Shown here: positions 5,572 through 11,562 of the stretch, one piece after another
Layout: each line of letters begins with the position of its first letter
Numbering within the stretch: the stretch's first letter is position 1
Origin: Candidatus Bathyarchaeota archaeon
GTDB lineage: Archaea; Thermoproteota; Bathyarchaeia; 40CM-2-53-6; FEN-987
DNA: 11,562 nt
Assembly: GCA_003152955.1 (NCBI GenBank)
Contig: PMBQ01000135.1
Span: forward strand, 1-11,562
Reading direction: 5' to 3'
Program-made: the position numbers and the translations under genes
Notes under the pieces: generated by a model
What the model was told of the DNA's origin: nothing
The model's database searches: none
The model's input: the letters and a program-made list of their open reading frames with translations, nothing else

Positions 5572-6426
5572 GTGGTTACAATAGGTCTACTCTACGATCA
5601 GCTTCGACCCGACGAGCGCCTGATCATCGAAGCCGCCAAGCACAACAACATAGCCCTGACGCTATACGACACCAACCAACTCGCCTTGGAAGTGACAGGG
5701 GAGAACGATGGAATAGAACTGACAGACATCTTTCTACAGCGATGCATCTCCTACTTCAGAAGCATCCACATCACAGCCACACTCGAGTCTCGCGGAAAGC
5801 CTGTCGTAAACTCTTTCTTCGCAGCGTCCACCTGCGGAAACAAACTACTTGCCTCAATACATCTAGCCCGCGCAAAAATCCCTACTCCCAGAACATTTCT
5901 AGCCTTCACACAAGATTCCTCACTGAAAGCGTTGGAGCAGTTAGGTTACCCAGCTATATTGAAGCCAGTAGTGGGAAGCTGGGGCCGGCTCATTGCTCTA
6001 ATCAAGGACGCGGATTCGGCGAGATCAATAATTGAAGGTCGAGAGTATCTGCATCCAATTCAACAGGTATACTACATTCAGGAGAAAATCAAGCGCCCCG
6101 AACGCGACATCAGATGCTTCGTGATTGGAGAACAAGCTGTCGCAGCAATGTACAGGAATGCTCCAGCGGACGATTGGCGAACAAATACAGCTCGCGGAGG
6201 CACAGCTGAAAATCTCTCTGTGACATCTGAACTAGAGGATCTGAGTATCAAGGCAGCTCAAGCTGTGGGAGGCGGGGTCTTCGGCGTAGACCTGATGGAA
6301 ACTGAGTCGGGTCTAGTCGTCCACGAAGTGAACCACACGACGGAATTCAAGAATACGGTGCGGGTGACGGGAGTTGACATCCCGAGGCTTCTTTTGGAAT
6401 ACACTCAGCAGCAGGCGAAACAATGA
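5572..6426 (+). CDS. lysX/argX: LysW-glutamate/2-aminoadipate ligase (ArgX/LysX), ATP-grasp
   Basis: A 284-residue ATP-grasp ligase of the RimK-like group that uses ATP to attach the substrate amino group to the C-terminal Glu of LysW. Visible features are the N-terminal strand VTIGLLYDQLRPDE, the ATP-grasp central segment YPAILKPVVGSWGR (about 125-138), YYIQEKIKRPERDIRCFVIG, RTNTARGGTAENL (substrate and ATP-site loop), GGGVFGVDLMET and EVNHTTEFKN (252-261) with metal-binding Glu and Asn. The EVNHT(x)EFKN form resembles characterised LysX enzymes, but the context (argG and argH in the same cluster) points to glutamate; a dual-substrate enzyme is possible. The start is a GTG 4 nt after the lysW stop with no clear Shine-Dalgarno, consistent with re-initiation. 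The stop overlaps the next gene as ATGA. Confidence 0.93.
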   Translation: MVTIGLLYDQLRPDERLIIEAAKHNNIALTLYDTNQLALEVTGENDGIELTDIFLQRCISYFRSIHITATLESRGKPVVNSFFAASTCGNKLLASIHLARAKIPTPRTFLAFTQDSSLKALEQLGYPAILKPVVGSWGRLIALIKDADSARSIIEGREYLHPIQQVYYIQEKIKRPERDIRCFVIGEQAVAAMYRNAPADDWRTNTARGGTAENLSVTSELEDLSIKAAQAVGGGVFGVDLMETESGLVVHEVNHTTEFKNTVRVTGVDIPRLLLEYTQQQAKQ

Positions 6427-7475
6427 CGGCAGTTTCCGTGCTAGGTGGTTCAGGCTATGTAGGAGGTGAACTCCTGCGTCTACTGTTATCTCACCCAGCC
6501 TGCGAACTTCAGATCATAAGCTCGCAGCGTTACGCGGGAGAGCCAATCTACAGGATTCATCCGAATCTCAGAGGCTTAACAACAATCAAGTTCCAAGAAA
6601 TTGACCTTGAAGCAGTAGCCGCGAAGACTGATGTAGTTTTCACCGCTCTACCTCACGGCAAATCTGTTGAAATTGTTCCAGAACTTCTGCATCGCGGATT
6701 GAAGGTTGTTGATCTTACAGCCGATTTTCGATTGAAAGTTCCATCAGCTTACAAGGAGTACTACGGTTTCGAACATTCTCATCCCGACCTGCTCGAAAAA
6801 GCAGCATACGGTCTTCCTGAACTTCACAGAGAGGAGATCAAGAACTCTCAACTTGTAGCAGTTCCGGGATGTATGGCAACCGCCGCAATCCTAAGTCTCG
6901 GACCGATCGTCAGTAGCAGTCTAGTGGACACGAATAAGATAGTGATTGATGCAAAGATAGGTTCCTCAGGGGCAGGCGTAAGCCCGACAATCGCGACCCA
7001 TCACTCTGAACGTTCAGATTGCGTCAGGCCTTACAAGGTCACAGGTCATCGACACATCGCGGAGATCGAACAAGAGCTAGGGTCCTTAGCCAAGGGAAGG
7101 GTGAGAGTTGCGTTCACACCACACGCGGTCAACATGGTCCGTGGCATACTGACAACAACCCACACCTTTCCACTACGCGAACTCAGCGATCGAGATATCT
7201 GGAGGGCATACAGAAGTCGCTATGATCAAGAGCCTTTCATCAGAATGGTTTCTGACCGGAAAGGCCTCTATGGACTCCCGAATCCCAAGGTCACCGTTGG
7301 AACAAACTTCTGTGACATAGGCTTCGAGATCGACTCACATGCTCAGAGAGTCATAATCTTTGCAGCACTCGACAACCTAACTAAAGGAGCTGCAGGGCAA
7401 GCCGTTCAATGCTACAACATTTTGACCGGACTAGATGAACGAAGCGGGCTCAATGCTTCGGGGCTTCACCCCTAG
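6423..7475 (+). CDS. argC/lysY: [LysW]-glutamyl/aminoadipyl phosphate reductase (ArgC/LysY)
   Basis: A 350-residue NADP-dependent reductase that turns the LysW-bound acyl phosphate into a semialdehyde. The Rossmann motif LGGSGYVGGELLRLL lies at residues 7-21 (Gly8, Gly9, Gly11, Gly14), and the catalytic cysteine is Cys150 in VPGCMATAA. Other family marks are TALPHGKS, VDLTADFRL, YGLPELHRE, KIGSSGAGVSP, RHIAEIEQEL, FTPHAVNMVRGILTT and LDNLTKGAAGQAVQ. The length matches ArgC/LysY, and the C-terminus ends GLHP as in archaeal homologues. The ATG overlaps the ligase stop by 4 nt with only weak purine-rich sequence upstream, implying translational coupling. The adjacent LysW, ligase and kinase genes show that its substrate is carried on LysW rather than N-acetylated. 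Confidence 0.96.
   Translation: MTAVSVLGGSGYVGGELLRLLLSHPACELQIISSQRYAGEPIYRIHPNLRGLTTIKFQEIDLEAVAAKTDVVFTALPHGKSVEIVPELLHRGLKVVDLTADFRLKVPSAYKEYYGFEHSHPDLLEKAAYGLPELHREEIKNSQLVAVPGCMATAAILSLGPIVSSSLVDTNKIVIDAKIGSSGAGVSPTIATHHSERSDCVRPYKVTGHRHIAEIEQELGSLAKGRVRVAFTPHAVNMVRGILTTTHTFPLRELSDRDIWRAYRSRYDQEPFIRMVSDRKGLYGLPNPKVTVGTNFCDIGFEIDSHAQRVIIFAALDNLTKGAAGQAVQCYNILTGLDERSGLNASGLHP
7440..7472 (+). other. Two adjacent stem-loops at the 3' end of argC/lysY
   Basis: CGAAGC (7440-7445) and GCTTCG (7455-7460) form a 6-bp stem with a 9-nt loop. It is followed at once by GGGG-CTTCA-CCCC (7460-7472). Both lie in the last codons of argC, ending just before its stop and the argB ribosome site. They may only reflect codon choice, or may stall or process the transcript between the reductase and kinase genes. 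Confidence 0.25.
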
Positions 7476-7480
7476 TGATC
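7475..7480 (+). promoter_or_regulatory. Shine-Dalgarno site of argB/lysZ overlapping the argC stop
   Basis: GTGATC matches the 3' part of the archaeal anti-SD complement GGAGGTGATC and begins on the last base of the argC TAG. It is 4 nt before the ATG at 7485, supporting that start. Confidence 0.5.
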
Positions 7481-7484
7481 AAGA

Positions 7485-8291
7485 ATGACCATCGTTATCA
7501 AAATGGGGGACAGGGTGATCAACAGCGTTCTGTCAGAATCCACCCTGAACGATCTAGCGAAGATCACGCACCAGATGCCAACTGTCCTCGTACACGGCGG
7601 GGGGGACACGGTCACGAGTATTGCTGAGAAGCTGGGGATACCTCAAAAATTCGTGACTTCGCCTGAAGGCTTCAGAAGCAGGTACACCGACAGTGAGACA
7701 ATTCAAGTATTCACCATGGTCATGGCAGGAAAGATAAACAAGGAAATCGTTCGACATCTACAAAGTAGAAAGATTCCGGCAGTGGGACTTTCCGGTCTCG
7801 ATGGTGCACTGATTAGAGCTGAGCGAAAGCGAAAACTCATCGTGAAAGATGAACGTGGAAGAAGACGGATAATCGATGGCGGTTATACGGGCAAGATTAC
7901 CCATATTGACAATTCGCTCCTTGAGACTCTTCTCAGTGCAGGATATGTGCCGGTCATAGCGCCCATCGCTTTAGGTTCAGAGAATGAGGCGCTTAATCTA
8001 GACGGTGACAGAACCGCGGCGTATGTGGCAGGAGCCCTACGGGCAAATATGCTATTGTTGCTGACTGACGTTGAAGGAGTCTCACTCGAGGGTAGTGTTG
8101 TTCCTCGATTGAGTGCTGCGGAGGCAAAGCGAAGGATTTCGGACTTGGGGCCGGGCATGATTACGAAGGTTTACGCTGCACTCGAAGCGCTATCCATGGG
8201 TGTAGGCAGGGTGATGATCTCCTCGGGCCACTCCGAGAATCCATTCACATCTGCAATTCAAGAACAGGTAGGAACGGTGGTCGAAGCATGA
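7485..8291 (+). CDS. argB/lysZ: [LysW]-glutamate/aminoadipate kinase (ArgB/LysZ)
   Basis: A 268-residue amino-acid kinase that phosphorylates the side-chain carboxylate of LysW-bound glutamate or 2-aminoadipate. Family features are VLVHGGGDTVTSIAEKLG (substrate loop, about residues 36-53), RYTDSETIQVFTMVMAGKINKEIV, AVGLSGLDGALI, GYVPVIAPIAL, NEALNLDGDRTAAYVAGAL, LLLLTDVEGV (nucleotide site) and GMITKVYAALEALSMGV with the phosphate-binding Lys. The N-terminal loop, normally KxGG, reads Lys6-Met-Gly8-Asp9, so the second glycine is replaced. Everything else looks intact and in order, and the length is normal, so activity is still likely. The ATG lies 9 nt after the argC stop; the TGA overlaps the aminotransferase ATG (ATGA). 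Specificity for glutamate or aminoadipate cannot be read directly. Confidence 0.94.
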   Translation: MTIVIKMGDRVINSVLSESTLNDLAKITHQMPTVLVHGGGDTVTSIAEKLGIPQKFVTSPEGFRSRYTDSETIQVFTMVMAGKINKEIVRHLQSRKIPAVGLSGLDGALIRAERKRKLIVKDERGRRRIIDGGYTGKITHIDNSLLETLLSAGYVPVIAPIALGSENEALNLDGDRTAAYVAGALRANMLLLLTDVEGVSLEGSVVPRLSAAEAKRRISDLGPGMITKVYAALEALSMGVGRVMISSGHSENPFTSAIQEQVGTVVEA

Positions 8292-9487
8292 GCGTTTCAG
8301 ATGTGAGAATGGTAGAAGACGCTCACCTTGCAAGGTTCTACGCTAAGAAACAGGTTACCATAGTGCGAGGAAAAGGTATGCTCGTCTTTGACACGGAAGG
8401 GAAGGAGTACATTGACTGTACGGGTAGCTACGGAACATGCATAGTCGGCCACGCACACCCCAAGGTAGCTGAAGCAATTGCAGCCCAGGCCCGCAAACTC
8501 ATTTCATGCCATAGCTCAACATACAATGATGCCAGAGCAAGACTTGTCTCGAAACTCCTCACAATAGCCCCTAACGGGATGAACCGGTTCTTTCTGAGTA
8601 ACAGCGGAGCGGAGTCTGTTGAATGCGCGATCAAAATCGCAAGAAAACGTACTTGCAGAAGAAAGATAGTTGCCATCAAAGGGGGCTTCCATGGTAAGAC
8701 GCACGGCGCACTATCGGCAACTTGGGACAGCAAGTATCGCAAGAGCTTCGAACCCCTAGTCCCAGACTTCACACACATACCTTTCGACAATGAGGAAGTC
8801 GCAAAGGACACCATTTCCCAGGAGACTGCCGCGGTTTTGGTTGAACCAATCCAGGGCGAAGGAGGAATACGTGTCGCGACAGCGGCATGGCTTTCGCTAC
8901 TGAGAGATCTCACCCAAGATGCAGGTGCACTTTTGGTTGCAGATGAAATCCAAAGCGGATTCGGGCGCACGGGGAGGATGTTTGCCTGTGATCACTACGG
9001 AATTACGCCTGATATCTTATGTTTGGGGAAAGGCATAGCGAGCGGCCTGCCGTTGGCTGTCACTGTCGCGAATGATGAAATCATGGGCTCGCTCACGGTC
9101 GGAGAACACACAAGCACCTTCGGTGGCAATCCTGTTGTTTGTGCCGCTGCCGAAGCCACAATCAGTGTTCTTCAAGAAGAACACTTGGTGGAGAACTCAG
9201 CCAAAGTAGGTCAATACTTCAAGGACCGGCTCCTCGAAATGCAAAAGGAACGACGTATAGTGCGTGAAGTGCGAGGAATGGGCCTCATGCTGGGCGTCGA
9301 GATGAGATTTGATGTCCATTCAATTCTTCAGAGAGCCCTCCAGCAAGGTGTAATGCTATTGGACGCGGGAAGAAATGTTGTGAGATTCTTGCCGCCTCTA
9401 TCAATACAGGAGAGCCATGTGGACCTGGTCATGTCATGTCTGAGGAATATTCTGGTGGAAGAGGAGCTTGCAAAGTTACCCAGTTGA
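8288..9487 (+). CDS. argD/lysJ: [LysW]-glutamate-semialdehyde/aminoadipate-semialdehyde aminotransferase (ArgD/LysJ)
   Basis: A 399-residue class-III PLP aminotransferase. It converts the LysW-bound semialdehyde to LysW-ornithine (or LysW-lysine), with glutamate as amino donor. Visible residues are the NSGAESVECAIKIAR segment for PLP phosphate binding, GGFHGKTHGALSAT, VEPIQGEGGI, the PLP-ring Asp219 in ADEIQSGFGRTG, the Schiff-base Lys248 in LGKGIASGLPL, and HTSTFGGNPVVCAAA. Length and motif order match ArgD/LysJ. The start has GGTGG (8276-8280) 7 nt upstream and overlaps the kinase stop by 4 nt. The last 20 nt overlap the next gene, so the two are likely coupled. Context rather than sequence separates it from the acetylornithine enzyme. 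Confidence 0.95.
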   Translation: MSVSDVRMVEDAHLARFYAKKQVTIVRGKGMLVFDTEGKEYIDCTGSYGTCIVGHAHPKVAEAIAAQARKLISCHSSTYNDARARLVSKLLTIAPNGMNRFFLSNSGAESVECAIKIARKRTCRRKIVAIKGGFHGKTHGALSATWDSKYRKSFEPLVPDFTHIPFDNEEVAKDTISQETAAVLVEPIQGEGGIRVATAAWLSLLRDLTQDAGALLVADEIQSGFGRTGRMFACDHYGITPDILCLGKGIASGLPLAVTVANDEIMGSLTVGEHTSTFGGNPVVCAAAEATISVLQEEHLVENSAKVGQYFKDRLLEMQKERRIVREVRGMGLMLGVEMRFDVHSILQRALQQGVMLLDAGRNVVRFLPPLSIQESHVDLVMSCLRNILVEEELAKLPS

Positions 9488-10604
9488 GCTACTGCAATCC
9501 ATGCTCGAGACTTACAGCCCGAGTGGGTCGGAGCAGAATCTAGCAGATCTGCTGCACATACAGATGGCGTCTCACGGGTTTAAGTCCAGGAAGGACAGCG
9601 TCGGAAACGTGATTGGAGAGTTCGGGAACGAGGGTCCACGAATCCTGTTGTGTGGTCACATGGACACGGTTCCTGGCGAGATTCCTGTTCGAATTGAGGG
9701 TGACCTGCTATATGGTAGAGGCGCTGTGGACGCAAAATCCACACTGGCAGCCATGCTCGTCGGGAGTCTTCTAGCCAAAGAACGAAGCAACCTTCCGTTT
9801 CAACTCACTTTAGCCTGCGTTGTCGAGGAGGAAAGATCGAGCGACGGTGTGAAGGCTGTTATCGCCGCAGGAGCGCCCCATGATTTGGCAGTTTTCGGTG
9901 AACCAAGTGGAGCCTCTAACATAGTCATCGGATACAAGGGAAGCATACAGCTTCAGATCACTTGTCTCACAAAAGGCAGTCACTCGGCTTCGCCATGGTT
10001 ATCAAGAAACAGTTTCGAAGAAGCTTCTGAATTCTGGAAGACTCTTCGGGAATCTCTGCTGGAGAATGATTCCTCGTCCAAGTTCTCAGTGGTGACTGGG
10101 TGCATTACTAGTGCCATAGCTGGCGACGGTTCCAATATGATTCCATCTCGAACGATTTTGGAATTGGACATACGAATCCCGCCAAGCATTCGGCCCGGGC
10201 ATGTGACCGACACTGTTAACGAACTCGCAAAGCGGTACGAGGAAACTCATCAGGGTGTGCGTATTCTGATTGCTGTCAAGGATCAAAGCGACGCATTTCT
10301 GGGGAGCGAAGATTCAGCCGCTGTCCGAGCCTTTCGTTGGGCGATTAGAAAGACGATTGGAAGGCAGGTTGCACTAGTGAAGAAGACGGGGACAAGCGAC
10401 ATGAACCTTTTCGCGAAATTTTACTCCATCCCAATGATCGCGTACGGCCCTGGCGATTCAAGCCTCGATCATACCGAAAACGAACATGTTAGCATAAACG
10501 AATACCTTAGTAGCATTGAAGTATACGCCAATGCGATCCAACAGTTTGCGTTGCTTGCTCGCGACGGAAGCGCCACTTCCACCGACACTACAGTGAGCTC
10601 TTGA
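9468..10604 (+). CDS. argE/lysK: [LysW]-ornithine/lysine hydrolase (ArgE/LysK), M20 metallopeptidase
   Basis: A 378-residue M20-family metallohydrolase that cleaves the isopeptide bond to release ornithine (or lysine) and recycle LysW. Metal-site motifs are CGHMDTVPG (His64), GRGAVDAKS (Asp88), the [10 protein letters not shown] acidic patch (Glu120-122; general base and metal ligand), FGEPSG and, near the end, a His in [20 protein letters not shown]. The dimerisation or lid domain lies between about residues 165 and 275. The family N-terminus ([15 protein letters not shown]) requires a start upstream of the first ATG at 9501; the TTG at 9468, 20 nt inside argD and 9 nt after GGTGG, is the best choice. 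The C-terminal 15 residues, rich in Ser and Thr, look like a variable tail. Its TGA shares one base with the argH ATG. Confidence 0.93.
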   Translation: MQSYPVELLQSMLETYSPSGSEQNLADLLHIQMASHGFKSRKDSVGNVIGEFGNEGPRILLCGHMDTVPGEIPVRIEGDLLYGRGAVDAKSTLAAMLVGSLLAKERSNLPFQLTLACVVEEERSSDGVKAVIAAGAPHDLAVFGEPSGASNIVIGYKGSIQLQITCLTKGSHSASPWLSRNSFEEASEFWKTLRESLLENDSSSKFSVVTGCITSAIAGDGSNMIPSRTILELDIRIPPSIRPGHVTDTVNELAKRYEETHQGVRILIAVKDQSDAFLGSEDSAAVRAFRWAIRKTIGRQVALVKKTGTSDMNLFAKFYSIPMIAYGPGDSSLDHTENEHVSINEYLSSIEVYANAIQQFALLARDGSATSTDTTVSS

Positions 10605-11562
10605 TGTCTTCTATCTTTCGCGGTGGAAGGCTTGCGGCCAGCAGAAAGGACGTTATCAATTTCACATCTTCTGTTGAAGATGACAAACGAATCGCTCACG
10701 CAACGATCTTGGTAAATGAAGCACACGTCATAGCCCTTGCCAAAGCAAAGGCAATCGACAGGGGCGACGCACGTCGACTTCTCCAGATTCTTCGAAGTAT
10801 CGAAAAACAAATTCCTTTTCGCGGGGGCGCAGAAGATATTCACGTTGTTATCGAAGAGTATGTGACGAAACGGGCTGGGCGAAACGTTGGGGGGCAACTA
10901 CATCTCGGAAAGAGCAGAAATGATCAAGTAGCGACCGCTATCAGAATTGCACTACGTGATGACATGCTTGAAATTTCTGACCTACTGATTCTGTTGGAAC
11001 GCAGACTTATCCAACTTGCAAGAAAACATGTGAAATCATTGTTTCCCGGTTACACGCACCTTCAACCAGCTCAACCTCTCACATTCGCTCATTATCTACT
11101 CGCTAACGGAGATTCAATTCACCGAGACATTCAAAGGATACATGAAACTTACAAGCGTATCAACGCATCACCGATGGGTGCCGCCGCATTAGCAGGCACA
11201 AGCGTCAACTTAGATCGCGCCTTCGTAGCACGTTTTCTCGGCTTTCAAGGAATACTAGAAAACACGCTGGACGCCGTTGGGAGCAGAGATTTCGTCCTAG
11301 AAGCCCTAAGTGTTTGCTCAATAACAGCGGTAGACCTTGGACGAATGGCACAAGACTTGATATTCTATAGCTCCGCCGATGTTGCGCTCATAGAAATTCC
11401 AGATGAGTTTGCTTCAACAAGCAGCATCATGCCCCAAAAGAAGAACCCTGACGTTCCGGAATTAATGCGGGGTAAAACCGCCCGCGTTTATGGCAATCTC
11501 ATTGCGCTGCTGACCCTTGCCAAAGCCCTGCCGCTCGCCTACAACCGGGATTTGCAGGAAGA
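10604..11562 (+). CDS. argH: Argininosuccinate lyase, N-terminal two thirds, cut by the window edge
   Basis: An open frame runs from the ATG at 10604 to the right edge without a stop (319 codons plus 2 nt). It encodes the enzyme that splits argininosuccinate into arginine and fumarate. It starts [10 protein letters not shown], and family motifs follow in order: FTSSVEDDKRIAHATILVNEAH, the GAEDIHVVIEEYVTKRAG segment, GGQLHLGKSRNDQVATA (active-site loop), FPGYTHLQPAQPLTFAHYLL (catalytic His region), SPMGAAALAGTS, DFVLEAL, and the fumarase/ASL signature SSIMPQKKNPD (residues 273-283, containing the flexible-loop catalytic Ser). About 130-160 C-terminal residues are missing. The ATG shares one base with the argE stop (TGATG) and has GTGA about 7 nt upstream. 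It completes arginine synthesis within the cluster. Confidence 0.96.
   Translation, partial: MSSIFRGGRLAASRKDVINFTSSVEDDKRIAHATILVNEAHVIALAKAKAIDRGDARRLLQILRSIEKQIPFRGGAEDIHVVIEEYVTKRAGRNVGGQLHLGKSRNDQVATAIRIALRDDMLEISDLLILLERRLIQLARKHVKSLFPGYTHLQPAQPLTFAHYLLANGDSIHRDIQRIHETYKRINASPMGAAALAGTSVNLDRAFVARFLGFQGILENTLDAVGSRDFVLEALSVCSITAVDLGRMAQDLIFYSSADVALIEIPDEFASTSSIMPQKKNPDVPELMRGKTARVYGNLIALLTLAKALPLAYNRDLQE

Noticed and set aside
8428..8970. Open frame of 180 codons on the minus strand within argD
   Set aside because: Antisense to the PLP-binding core of argD; low-complexity Ser/Ala-rich product.
10469..10897. Open frame of 142 codons on the minus strand across the argE-argH junction
   Set aside because: Both plus-strand genes are intact and conserved here; the antisense product resembles nothing known.
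1..11562. CRISPR array, insertion sequence, tRNA or rRNA gene
   Set aside because: No regularly spaced repeats, transposase-like frames, terminal inverted repeats or tRNA-like cloverleaf sequences were seen by eye.

Overview
The window reads as a chromosomal segment of an archaeon. The main reasons are a full set of genes for LysW-carrier amino-acid biosynthesis, AT-rich TATA-like elements at archaeal distances from starts, Shine-Dalgarno sites built on a GGTG(A/G) core, and an Lrp/AsnC regulator next to the biosynthetic genes. A lineage such as Bathyarchaeia or Nitrososphaeria would fit, but the sequence alone does not settle it. Thermus-type bacteria also use LysW, so the archaeal call is probable rather than certain.

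The left third (1-3927) is transcribed leftward. Reading with transcription, it holds an Lrp/AsnC regulator (3927-3478), then a three-gene ABC-2 exporter operon: ATPase (3329-2334), permease (2332-1493) and a second permease (1512-682). After these come a small tRNA-binding OB-fold protein (621-262), probably with its own promoter, and the N-terminal part of an aldo/keto reductase that runs off the left edge (176-1).

The right two thirds (4065-11562) are transcribed rightward and form one arginine gene cluster: argG, lysW, lysX/argX, argC/lysY, argB/lysZ, argD/lysJ, argE/lysK and argH (cut by the right edge). From lysW onward the genes are separated by at most 9 nt or overlap by 1-20 nt, so they are almost certainly co-transcribed and translationally coupled. 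The logic is: attach glutamate (or 2-aminoadipate) to the C-terminal Glu of LysW, phosphorylate it, reduce it, transaminate it, release ornithine (or lysine), and finish arginine with ArgG and ArgH. Ornithine carbamoyltransferase and the 2-aminoadipate-forming lysine genes are not in the window. With argG and argH at the two ends, arginine is the likely main product; a second role in lysine synthesis cannot be excluded.

The 137-bp divergent region between the regulator and argG carries two palindromes about two helical turns apart and candidate TATA elements. The ABC operon leader carries an inverted repeat with the same TTAG/CTAA half-sites, which suggests, but does not prove, a common regulator. 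The 75-nt argG-lysW gap can be drawn as a small multi-helix RNA that would mask the strong lysW ribosome site. No mobile elements, CRISPR arrays, tRNA or rRNA genes were seen, and no gene-free stretch exceeds about 150 nt. The window is mostly a well-understood pathway; the regulatory DNA and RNA are the least explained parts.
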